The notes below the pieces were generated by a model, which searched no databases, was not told where the DNA came from, and saw only the letters and a program-made list of their open reading frames with translations. A stretch of 64,000 nt of DNA, taken from assembly GCA_036872755.1 (NCBI GenBank), contig JAVHNS010000002.1, positions 2,480,001-2,544,000 of the forward strand, written 5' to 3'. A program made the position numbers and the translations under genes. How positions within the stretch are numbered: the stretch's first letter is position 1; every line of letters starts with the position of its first letter. The stretch is from Orbilia blumenaviensis (Eukaryota; Ascomycota; Orbiliomycetes; Orbiliales; Orbiliaceae). This document shows, piece after piece, positions 9,801 to 19,315 of this stretch.

Positions 9801-12349
9801 GCCCAAATGTAAGTTGTACCCAAATCCCGAGGCTCTACACGTCGAAGCTAATTACTCCGATAGCCCATACCTCGCCCTTTTCGAAGTCATGGGACAAGCA
9901 TTTTGGAGGACCATCGAGCTGTCTCAGGTAGACCTTAGCGCAGAAGGGAATACCGACATCATCGAGTTTTTCAATTGCATGCGAGAAGTCACCGAAAAGC
10001 TACCCAAGGAATCAGTTATCCACATGGTTTCAAGGATGCAGGACGGGTTTTCGCTCTGGCTATCGTGTGAATCGCCGGCTGATAAGGATGTCGTCGAACC
10101 GATGCAAGAGCTTTGGAAGGCCGTCTGTGAGGCTTTGAAACGCACTGAATGCTTTAATTCTAATGCGCTCGAGATGTTTTCTCACTTGATAGCTGCCGGA
10201 TTCGAAAGCAAGCACAAGATGAATGTCGTCACCACAATCAACTTCTGGAACAAAACTTTCGGCAACCAAGAAACCCTTGAATATCCTCAAAGGGTCCGAA
10301 AGGCCATCAGCAAGATCCGCTATTACGCTGATATCAAACTTCCAACCTTTCCAGATTCACTTGAAGATGACGCTCACGTCCCAACACCAGATTTCCTGGA
10401 GACTCAGGGCTCTGACTTCGCTCAGCATATTCTATCCAGTCCACCCAAAGCTGGGTCATCACCATTGTTCTACCGAGACCTGCAGGCACCCTCTTCAACC
10501 AAGTCTTCAAAGGCTTCATCGAATCCGAGCAAGCAGACCTATATCAAACTTCGACATATGGACTCGCAAGTCGAATACAAGGCAATCTACGGCGATGAAA
10601 ACGACGACCCGGACGCCATGGACTCCCAATTGATGACTGATCGTCAGAGGGAAGTTAGAGAAAGGCAAGCCAGGGGGGCTAACCTGTTCTTAGATCTCAA
10701 TACTAGCTCCCCGTCCAGGTCCGATAAACCTGCCGCTAGTAGCTCGAGCCTACCGCTTAAACTCGACCTTAGGATGCCGAATCCCATGAGCGATGCGGTT
10801 AACTCATCGCCTGCACTCGATCGCTTCATCTCATCCTCTCCTGGTTTACCGGTACTACCAATCAAGGGGAAGTTTGCGGCATTGGTTGATCGTGCGGTTA
10901 GTTTTCCGGCATCGGACGACCTACCTTCATCCCCAACAGCGAGGATTTCCCGAGACCCCTTTGTCCCGCTGCTAGAAGACATTCCCTCGTCCCCACCATT
11001 GGCTCCAGTTGGTGCTGATAAGAAAGGAGATCAAGTTGACGCCATTGATCTTGGAGACAACGAGAATATTGAAACAGTCGACCCTGCGAGGGTAGAAATA
11101 TCACAAGGATCTAAGCTACGTATCGAAGAAGGGGCGCTTCCGCCAAATCTGACTGAGGTTGTTAAGGATATTCCGAAGAGTCCCAGCGAGGCCATTGCAC
11201 TCCAACTTCATGAATACGAGCGTGTTGAAGGGGTCATTATTGAGCCAGCTGCAGAAGAAAATCAGGTTTCATCGCAAAATGAGGATATCTCCATTCATCT
11301 TAATAGCCAGATGGATGAGGATGCTGCTGAGCATGCTCCGGCCCTAGAAGAAGTCCAGCAAGCGGAAACTATCGCTCCAGAGAATCTAGAAACTGACCAG
11401 GCGGAGGATGAGGCCGATGAATCTGAACTTGAGTCTGTCAGCCCGATCCCGGACAGCCAGCCATCGAGAGTCGCAATAAGCCCTTCCACTGAATCACCAG
11501 ATCTAACCCCGACATCAAGCCAAAACAAAGGCCATAAGCGAAAGAGGAGCAAAGGACAATCGGTCGTCCCTTCCACGCAAGACTCTGATCACGAGATGAT
11601 CGACTGTGCCGCTCCACTCGAAGAAACCACCGAAATCTCAGCAATTCCCACCGCCAAAGAAGACGATGAAGTCCCCCCTCCTCCTGCTAAGAAAGCAAAG
11701 GCAGCTACCGGAGATGTCTCTTCTATTGCCCCCACACGACAACTACCCCCTCGCACCCGGAGGTCAATATTTAGTAAACCAACCACTGGGGCAATTGGTA
11801 AGTCTTTCCTAGACATTTTGGAGCCGAAGAATCATACAGCTAAGACAGAAGCTAAAAGGCGTGCAGGAAACTGCGAACACCACCGGCACCACCACCGGGA
11901 CGACACCGCCGAAGCAAATCAACAGCAACAACAGCAGCAAGTCGGACAAGAAGAAAACTGGACACACTGGCTCGCCTGGCGGCCAACCCGCACGCCGAGG
12001 CCGACCGCCCTCGGCTGTGTCATCACTTAGCGTTCCCGACAGTCAACCATCCATACCGAAGAAAGGAAAAGGCCGACGCGACTCGACAGCCTCACTCCAT
12101 TCAGTGCAGGAACTTGAAATCGAGATACCTGCTAAAGAACCAGTAGTCCCGCAATCAGAACCCGATTTCCAAGTAGTAGTCACAAATGAAAACCGAGCGG
12201 CGAATCTTTTGGGCCGACTTGATTCTCTTCTAGAAGAGATGAAGGCCATGAGCTTTTCACCCGATGATCTTACCAAGATAGATGGAGCAGCGTTTAATAT
12301 CATGCACTGGGTTAGGGATAAGCAACAGCAACTTCGATCCGCTCGCTAG
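6833..12349 (+). CDS. RIF1: Rif1 telomere/replication-timing regulator
   Basis: Exons 6833-9408, 9473-9625, 9686-9808, 9864-11797, 11859-12349 give 1758 residues. I chose the ATG at 6833 (context tctacaATGA). No in-frame ATG lies further upstream in that open frame. The first ~900 residues form the helical Rif1 N-terminal repeat domain; the middle is acidic, serine-rich and disordered. Two protein phosphatase 1 docking motifs sit near the start: RVNF at 79-82 and SILK at 119-122. In yeasts these recruit Glc7/PP1 to oppose DDK at replication origins. An AT-hook-like RRGRPP lies in the last exon, followed by a conserved amphipathic end (NLLGRLDSLLEEMK). Joins reconstruct QFCDPEQF and KNAQIPYLALFE. 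The last acceptor (aaaag at 11858) is the only frame-consistent choice and the least certain. Confidence 0.93.
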
Positions 12350-12709
12350 TAAATCCCGCCCTAAATTCACAATACGGGCCGTTTCCTTTTCACCCTTCCC
12401 CGTTCACTATACATAACATTTTCTCTTCACTGACAATACTTTTCTCCCCTGGCTTACTCATTTTTGTCTATGCGTTTTTTCCTTTTCGTTATTTCTTATC
12501 GGTTGCATTTTCATGGCGTTCAAGGGTTGTAGGTTGGCGTTTCTGAAGGGGTCTCCAAGTCTTAGCTAGCATTCTAGAAGCGGGTAAATTCTCTTATTCT
12601 TTTCCGACTGTTCTCGCGTTCCATACACAAGCATCGAGAATATATCATGTCTGAGCTGTTTATTAGTGTTCCTGACGACTACTGTTTAATGTGTACCTAC
12701 TCAAACTTT

Positions 12710-12713
<4 letters not shown>

Positions 12714-12745
<32 letters not shown>
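12714..12745. repeat. poly(T) tract, 32 nt
   Basis: Uninterrupted run of 32 thymidines downstream of RIF1. It is one of several A/T homopolymers longer than 20 nt in this window. Length may be affected by sequencing error. Confidence 0.9.
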
Positions 12746-13218
12746 CTTTCTGTTCGGAGAGGCGAGCGAAGAACGTCTGATTCTACTATCCCTATTACTA
12801 TTATTATTATTACCTACCTACTTCATTTCATATACATACTTGTTTGCCCATATATCGTATGGCGTTTTCCATCTTTTCACGCTATTATAAATCTTCGATG
12901 ATACATATACATACATGTATACCTTATATATGCCTTGTTGTAACCCTTGATTAAGCACGTTGTATATATGCCCACGTATGACCGATACCATGGATACGGG
13001 GACCAGGTCTCACTTTTTTTTTTCCAAAAGTGGATGCTAGCCAGATTTAGAGTGTATTCGGTATAGACGGATCACCAAGACAAAAACGGGTCTTTTCTCC
13101 CTGTTGGGGAGCTCGAGTGTGCCTTGGTTACACACCCGATCTACCTGTTTGATTTATTGGATGTGCGACAACACGTCAACATCATTGTCTTGAAATCTTG
13201 AACTTTTAATTTGATAGT

Positions 13219-13238
13219 AGATAGGTAGATACCTATCT
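13219..13238. repeat. perfect inverted repeat, 9-bp arms, 2-nt spacer
   Basis: AGATAGGTA, GA, TACCTATCT: both arms match exactly. It lies about 430 bp before the TUM1 ATG. It could be a dimeric transcription-factor site or a chance palindrome in TAGG/CCTA-rich DNA. Confidence 0.7.
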
Positions 13239-13660
13239 GTAGACGGTAGATATTGATGTTGTAATTGATTCAATCTTCGCCTTTATATCAACTAAGCTAG
13301 ATAGAGGAATACTGTTGGTCAAAAGAATACAATGCAATACCAGCGGTTGATTCGGCAACTTAAATTCATCTAAGAATCGATAAGGCCGGACCGGTGCGGG
13401 ACCTACCCGCTGTTCTGGTGCGGCATGCAAGGGACAAACCCATATAGCTCCACACACAACCCGATGTCGACATCCTTTAGCTCAGCTCAAGCTCAAGCTC
13501 AAGCTCACAATCTCACCTCCTCCCTCCTTCTTCCGTTATACGTACACGACCAATTGCCCTCTTTAAATCATTATCATTACCACCAAAAACATCACCATCA
13601 ATACCCTCTCTCCATAAATAACAAAGATCTTGAAGCCGACAAAAAAAAAAAAAGGCCACA

Positions 13661-14626
13661 ATGCCACCACAAACATCCCTCCCCCGCCTCCTAACCCCCC
13701 AAACCCTCAAAACCCTCCTCCTCAAAAACCCCTCCTACCTCTCCTCAACCCCTCAGATAATCCCCATAAACGCAACCTGGTTCCTCCCCAACGATCCCCA
13801 AAAACGTACAGGAAAGGCAGCACACTCCCAACTACGAATCCCACACTCCCGTTTCTTCGACATCGATACCGTCAAAGACCATAACATCCCCTTACCGCAT
13901 ATGTTACCACCTACCAAAGTATTCGTGGAAGCTATGAGGAAGTTGAAGGTTAGGAGGGAGGATCATCTTGTTTTTTACGACTCGTTTGAAGCCGGGATAT
14001 TAGCTGCTCCGAGGGCGGCTTGGACCGCGAGGATTATGGGACACCAGGGGGTTTCTATACTTAATAACTTCAAGATATATGTTAAAGAAGGGTTTGAGGT
14101 TGTAAAAGGTGAAGATGGGATTTTGGATTATGAAGCTAGGGAGTTGACCGGTGCGGAGGAGTATCCTGAGGATATCACAGCTGAATTGGATAGAGTCGTG
14201 GCTTTTGACGAAGTCGCGGCTTTGGCGAGGGAAAATCTGCAGTTGAAGGGCGATGTGGCTAAGGGGATACAGATATTGGATGCTAGACCCGGTGGAAGGT
14301 TTACGGGCAAGGATCCGGAACCTAGGGCTGGTCTGTCGAGTGGGCATTTACCGGGATCGATTAGTGTCCCGTTCGGTAGCTTGCTTGGTGGGGAGGGTGA
14401 GATATTGGATGGTGGGAAGCTAAGGGAGATATTAGAAAAGGCAGGTGTGAAGGATGATGGGAAGACTAAAATTGCAAGCTGTGGTACTGGTGTCACAGCT
14501 GCCGTTATCGATTTGGCATTAGAGGAAGCTGGTTTCCAAGAGGGTACTGGGAAGAGGAGGGTTTATGATGGCAGCTGGACCGAATGGGCCCAGAAGGCTG
14601 ATAAGGATCTGATTCTGAAAGACTAG
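13661..14626 (+). CDS. TUM1: thiosulfate/3-mercaptopyruvate sulfurtransferase
   Basis: Intronless, 321 residues, from an ATG in good context (ccacaATGC). Two tandem rhodanese domains. The N-terminal inactive one (about 10-165) includes INATWFLPND, HSRFFDID and the HLVFYDS strand. The catalytic one (about 190-315) has ILDARPGGRFTG, SGHLPGSISVPF and the loop SCGTGVTA with Cys274 as the persulfide nucleophile, then the RVYDGSWTEWA end. The CGTGVTA loop is the mercaptopyruvate-sulfurtransferase type rather than the CRxGxT/R rhodanese type. Yeast Tum1 relays sulfur to Ncs6/Urm1 for tRNA thiolation and acts in cytosol and mitochondria. The N-terminus is not strongly presequence-like, so location is open. 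Confidence 0.92.
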   Translation: MPPQTSLPRLLTPQTLKTLLLKNPSYLSSTPQIIPINATWFLPNDPQKRTGKAAHSQLRIPHSRFFDIDTVKDHNIPLPHMLPPTKVFVEAMRKLKVRREDHLVFYDSFEAGILAAPRAAWTARIMGHQGVSILNNFKIYVKEGFEVVKGEDGILDYEARELTGAEEYPEDITAELDRVVAFDEVAALARENLQLKGDVAKGIQILDARPGGRFTGKDPEPRAGLSSGHLPGSISVPFGSLLGGEGEILDGGKLREILEKAGVKDDGKTKIASCGTGVTAAVIDLALEEAGFQEGTGKRRVYDGSWTEWAQKADKDLILKD

Positions 14627-15496
14627 TGCTTTCGATAAACATCGATATTTGCAAAAAATGTATACAAACCAATTAAGCGTCGTACATAGTACTTTAATTT
14701 AAAAGCATGATATCTATAGTATTTAATGAAAGCGAATAACTCAGCATATCCATAACGTACTTTGCCAGAGACGACCTTACCCTGTCACATACACATTATA
14801 CAGTCTACGTAGCACATACTTGTAAACATCACCAAATCTACAATATAAGAAGACTATGTTGGAACAGAAAAACCACCACTTCATTAAATATAACTACCAG
14901 ATCTGTAGAGAGGACGGCGCACACGAAACCGGCGATTAACAAAACCACCTGATCTAGAGGCTCACATCCCCAGAAAACCCATCCTATCTATCATATTACA
15001 ATAATAAAATCTGTTCCGAAAAAAAAAAAAAAAGAGAAAAGAACAACCAGCAAAAAGAACACAAAACAAAAAAACATAATCTTGACCGAGAAAACAATCC
15101 ACAGTAAAAAATAGTCCACCGAGAAAAACAATCCACAGTATAAACAAAATAATCCATCGCCTGTAATAAAAAGAAACCCTTTCCATCATACGCCGTCGCT
15201 GAATCGGTCAAAACAAGGTGACTCCGGGGAAAAAGAAGCCTTCTGTACAAGATCGAATGCTTAAACCAAAAAAAGCAGTGATCAGAAAAATCCATCCACA
15301 TCCGTACGCCGCGTGAACGCCTTGTATAATAATACAATCCGAGGCTTTCGCAAAAAAAAACTCATGCAGAATATGTCCGAGAAGGGGTCAAGCTCCTTCA
15401 TAACGCCTCGTCTTGCCGCCGAAAAAACAAAAAGAGACCATCATTCCAAACACTTCTGCCTATCCCAAAAAAAACCATTTACCAAACCAGTGAAAA
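14627..15496. other. convergent intergenic spacer TUM1 / kinesin-5
   Basis: A-rich 3' flanks of two convergent genes. Two imperfect 33-nt direct repeats start at 15086 and 15119; each begins ccgagaaaa and contains caatccacagta. No gene or RNA is seen. Confidence 0.55.
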
Positions 15497-18400
15497 TTAT
15501 GTTGACTGGTGTCGTCCTCTCTTTGGCTTTCCGGTGCTACCGGGAGCAGAGGGAATCATGGTTGCATCTCTAGACGGGGCCGAGAAACTAGCTCGCCTTC
15601 TAGTCTGCTGGGAAAGTAATCCGAAACGGTTGGTCTTTGGTCTTTTCGCAGGGGGTGGGCTCATAACGCCTTCCAAAGCTGGGGGTGGGCCGATCTTCTT
15701 CGACTTCTTGGGAGACTCGACTGTATCGACAGTGGCTTTCTGGCCTGGCTTGTTCTGGGTCGACAAATCAAGTTCATCAACTTCGTCACTCTCTTGCACC
15801 TTCAACTTTCTGGGGGATCCAGTAGCATCAACAGCTGTCTTCTTTCCAAACTTCTTCCTAGCAGACATCTCAACCACATTGTCCTCAGCTACCGGCTTCT
15901 TCGATCTAGGCTTCCTGATAGATCGCTCGATCGCATTAAGCTCATCAACTTCAACCTTCTTCTTCCCTTTCTTGACTGACATGCGCACCATGCTGACATC
16001 ATCAAGCTCTGCGTCCTCATCCTCGGGTTCATCCCTCATAACCATAGCTTTAGCATCCTTCTTCTTCTTATCACCGGAGATCGCGAGAGGTAAAAATGCA
16101 ACATTCGAATCAATAGCCAATGCTCCCAACGGGACTCTATCCCCATTACGAGAGGCAAGTGTCTCACCAGCAGCAGGGCAAGCGTTCTGCGCTTCGGGAC
16201 CGGCATTTCGAATGGCGTATCTGTCTGGAGCAGCGTTCAAAATCTGTTCACGCGTAGCGGTCTTCGGAAGATCATCGTCAAAAGGGTAAGCGCGCTTCTT
16301 CGGGCTAGACTTGGTCGGCACGTAATTCTTGTAAACCGTCGACTCGGTATGGCTCTTCAGGCCTGACAACAACATTGCACTGTGAATATCGAAGGGTTCA
16401 AGGGCGTTCTTTGCCTTAACAGTGGCGGCTAAAACGTCGGCTCCAATATCCTCAACAGACTGCTTGATGTCGTCAACATCAGAACGAACACTCGACACCG
16501 ACTTCTTGACCTGGTCTGCGACGGAATCCAAGCTGGAAACGCGCTGACGGTGGTGTCGTTCGTTCTGTTCCCGGGCCCTGGTCACAAATTCGTCCAACGT
16601 CTGCATGTTGGTGGCGACCGACTTCATCTGCGCGTTGACGATCTGAATCGTCTCCGCGTGGATGGTGTTGGCCGTCTCCTGGATGCAGGTGGTCCTGGCC
16701 TCGGCGGCCAAAGCGTCCCCCTGCAACTTCTTCTTAATCAAGTCGCGGGACGCCCCCAGCTCCTGCTTGAGCCCCTCCTCCGCCTCCGCCCACTGGCCCA
16801 TCCGAGTGAGGGCATTGGATGTCGCAGACGACAAACGGTCACTAGTGACCGTAAGTCCAGTCTGGACTGCCCCCATCTTCTGGGCCAGCCTCTTGTCCTG
16901 CTCAAGAGCGCTGGCGGTGATCACCTGAGTGATCTGGGCGAGTAACTGCTGCCTCTCCTGGGCAGCCTTCTGGCTCTCCTCCGCCAGGACCACAGCCACC
17001 GCATCCGCCGCCGAGTTCTGCGCCGCCACCGCCGCCTTCGTGGCCACCTCGACCTCAAGCTTGAGGTCGAGGGCACGTTGGGTCTGTGCCGCCAGGTGCC
17101 TGTTGCACGAGTCAAACATCGCCTTGAACTCCCGTCCAAGGCCGATGTAGGAGGCCCGAATCTCCTCCTTAAACCCCTCCAACTCCCGCCCCACCTCCCC
17201 AGCGATCTTCTCCGCCGCGACGGACATGCCCCGCATGCCCTCGCCCACCTTCTCCTTCACATCGTCCCGAAGGACCTTGATCTCCTCCAAGACGAGATTC
17301 ATCTCGTCTGCCGCCCCCCTGGCGGACTTTGCGGCCGAGCCGCGCACCTCCTCCAACCTCTCCACCCCTGATTCAAGGCTCAGGTAGGCCTTTGCCAGTT
17401 GATCCATCTGCAGCCGGATGAACGAATTCATCCGGGCTGCGACGTCGTCCTGCAACCGGGATTGCTCCCGGCCGAACCGTCGGATCTCCTCCTCCACCCG
17501 ACTTGTGATGTCACAAGTCGTCTGCTTGGCGGTGTCCCAGGTGGCCCGGTTCTCCCCCTGGAGGTCCTCCTGCCTCCCGACCTTCGCGTGTAGCCCTTCT
17601 ACATCGCGAACGGCCTCAGTGGCCGCAGTCAGGAGTCGGTGGGCCTTGGTGGAGAGCTCCTCCTCGGTCAACCTGTATGCCTTGCTGATGAGCTGTTCGT
17701 CAGACAGCTCCTGGGTGGCGACGACCAGGGAAGACTCTGTACTAAACAGAGCCTCCCTGGTCTCCTCCAACGAGATGGTCTGGCCGTCGTAGTCCTTCTT
17801 CAAGTCAGTAAATGACTTGAGGCTCTTGTCCAGGTGCTCTCGGGTCGACCTCAACTGCTGCTCGAGGGCAGCGATCTTCCTTGCGTGCTCGTCCACCAAA
17901 ACTCTCCTGCTCTCGTTCTCCTGGTTCAGCTCGTTGAAGTTTTCCTCGGTGAGGTAAACTCCATGCTTCTGCCTGGTAGCATTCAGATCGGCCTTCAATC
18001 GCTCGATCTCTGTGATATACTCCTTGATAACGGCACGCTTCGTCATCAACTGGTTGAGCTGTGGCTTGTTCTCGATATTCTTTGCTGTCGCGGCGTAATT
18101 CAAAGTCGAGATGGTCTCCTCAAGATTCACTTTCGCTGGTGAGACAGTGGCAATTATACACGTCTTCGTGCGACCTCCGAGCGAATCCTGAAGTAGGCGG
18201 GTAAGCTTCGACTCTCTGTAAGGGATGTAACTGTTCTTCTCCACGAGTGCAGTAATCACTCTCCCCAAGCTCAACAAGCTTTGGTTAATCATCCCGGCTT
18301 CCTTAGCCCTCTTATTCTCCGCGCCAGATCTTCCAACACTTTCAGAACCAGCCAAATCCACAAGGTTCAACTTTCCTGTTCGCATGTACTCCTCACCGTC

Positions 18401-19315
18401 TGGTCCGGTATCCTTGACTTGGACGATAATCGTAAACACAGTATGACTACGACTACTCAAGTCGTTACACTTCGTCGCCGCGACCTGTCTCTTCTTGCTT
18501 CCTTCCTGAAGTAAAGCAACACCGTCTGCTGCATTCCTGGCATAACGCTCCTCCATGCCATTAATAACCACACCACCTTTCTTCGAGGAGTCTTCGAACA
18601 TCTTCAGCTTGATCGTATCGTCAACCGACAGGAGATCTCTGAGCTCTTCATTGTACAATTCAATGAACGAACATTTGACGATATGCTCTCCTCCATCTGC
18701 ATCCAGCTGCGTAAACATATTGTGCAAAGCACGAGGAATGATACCTGCGCCATCTGAATATGTATCAAAATACGGGGCCATATCACCAGTCATGGTATAT
18801 GTCTTTCCCGTTCCGGTTTGTCCATAAGCGAAAATCGTACAATTAAATCCACCAAGCACTTCTTCAAGAATAGGCGCAACGACGTCGTCATAGATCATGC
18901 TTTGATCTGCTTCGGGGCCGAAAACGCGGTCGAACATGTATGTCTTGTTGGACAAACTCATCGGGCCTAACGAGACAAGAACTTCGTTGCCACGGGGACC
19001 ACCAGGTGTTGACAGGATTACGGCACTGTTTTCCTGAATCTCGCGATTATTACGTCCTCGGCAACGTACAACAACCTGGACGTTTGTCTCATCTGTCGGG
19101 CGGGGAGCTTGATTTTTGGTACGAGCCGTTGCTATCGACTCTGTCGGGGAACTTGGGCGTGCGATGGCCTGGACAGCAGGGTTCATATAGGCAGGACGAG
19201 CTGATGAGGAGGGATTTGCCGATCGCGAAGCAGGACGATTCGGGCCATTGTTAGAACCTTTGACTGGGGCCTTCCCCTTTCGCTCAGGAATACGTCTTCC
19301 CGGTTTCGAACTCAT
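15497..19315 (-). CDS. bimC: kinesin-5 (BimC/Cut7/Cin8) mitotic motor
   Basis: Single exon, 1272 residues, starting at the ATG at 19315; upstream in-frame codons lack another ATG. The motor domain follows a ~75-residue basic, Ser/Pro-rich tail: NVQVVVRCRGRN, P-loop GQTGTGKT at 165-172, switch I NDLSSRSHTVFT, switch II LVDLAGSES, and the neck-proximal LEETISTLNYA. A long coiled coil follows, as expected of a homotetrameric kinesin-5 that slides antiparallel spindle microtubules. A BimC-box-like SSPKKRAYPF lies near residue 1004, with SP in place of the usual TP at the Cdk1 site. The tail is basic with KKSKK and KRPK clusters, likely nuclear-localising. The coiled-coil coding part (about 16.5-17.8 kb) has much higher G+C at third positions than the motor or tail. 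Confidence 0.96.
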   Translation of the reverse strand: MSSKPGRRIPERKGKAPVKGSNNGPNRPASRSANPSSSARPAYMNPAVQAIARPSSPTESIATARTKNQAPRPTDETNVQVVVRCRGRNNREIQENSAVILSTPGGPRGNEVLVSLGPMSLSNKTYMFDRVFGPEADQSMIYDDVVAPILEEVLGGFNCTIFAYGQTGTGKTYTMTGDMAPYFDTYSDGAGIIPRALHNMFTQLDADGGEHIVKCSFIELYNEELRDLLSVDDTIKLKMFEDSSKKGGVVINGMEERYARNAADGVALLQEGSKKRQVAATKCNDLSSRSHTVFTIIVQVKDTGPDGEEYMRTGKLNLVDLAGSESVGRSGAENKRAKEAGMINQSLLSLGRVITALVEKNSYIPYRESKLTRLLQDSLGGRTKTCIIATVSPAKVNLEETISTLNYAATAKNIENKPQLNQLMTKRAVIKEYITEIERLKADLNATRQKHGVYLTEENFNELNQENESRRVLVDEHARKIAALEQQLRSTREHLDKSLKSFTDLKKDYDGQTISLEETREALFSTESSLVVATQELSDEQLISKAYRLTEEELSTKAHRLLTAATEAVRDVEGLHAKVGRQEDLQGENRATWDTAKQTTCDITSRVEEEIRRFGREQSRLQDDVAARMNSFIRLQMDQLAKAYLSLESGVERLEEVRGSAAKSARGAADEMNLVLEEIKVLRDDVKEKVGEGMRGMSVAAEKIAGEVGRELEGFKEEIRASYIGLGREFKAMFDSCNRHLAAQTQRALDLKLEVEVATKAAVAAQNSAADAVAVVLAEESQKAAQERQQLLAQITQVITASALEQDKRLAQKMGAVQTGLTVTSDRLSSATSNALTRMGQWAEAEEGLKQELGASRDLIKKKLQGDALAAEARTTCIQETANTIHAETIQIVNAQMKSVATNMQTLDEFVTRAREQNERHHRQRVSSLDSVADQVKKSVSSVRSDVDDIKQSVEDIGADVLAATVKAKNALEPFDIHSAMLLSGLKSHTESTVYKNYVPTKSSPKKRAYPFDDDLPKTATREQILNAAPDRYAIRNAGPEAQNACPAAGETLASRNGDRVPLGALAIDSNVAFLPLAISGDKKKKDAKAMVMRDEPEDEDAELDDVSMVRMSVKKGKKKVEVDELNAIERSIRKPRSKKPVAEDNVVEMSARKKFGKKTAVDATGSPRKLKVQESDEVDELDLSTQNKPGQKATVDTVESPKKSKKIGPPPALEGVMSPPPAKRPKTNRFGLLSQQTRRRASFSAPSRDATMIPSAPGSTGKPKRGRHQST
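17047..17072. repeat. 26-bp perfect palindrome inside the kinesin coiled coil
   Basis: The left arm CCTCGACCTCAAG is followed directly by its exact reverse complement, with no spacer. The minus strand encodes LDLKLEVE there, so the palindrome is compatible with a heptad coiled coil. It could extrude a cruciform or form an mRNA hairpin. Confidence 0.9.

Larger units (their letters stand above)
12350..13660. other. intergenic spacer RIF1-TUM1
   Basis: Holds the RIF1 3' flank and the TUM1 promoter. Contents are a 32-nt T tract at 12714-12745, TACCTACCTA at 12811, a perfect 9-bp-arm inverted repeat at 13219-13238, and a short GCTCAA hexamer repeat near 13486-13506. No gene is seen. Confidence 0.6.

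Noticed and set aside
15534..16289. 251-codon plus-strand frame opposite the kinesin-5 tail
   Set aside because: Antisense shadow of a well-supported gene. The Ser/Phe-rich translation is the complement of Lys/Glu/Asp-rich codons.
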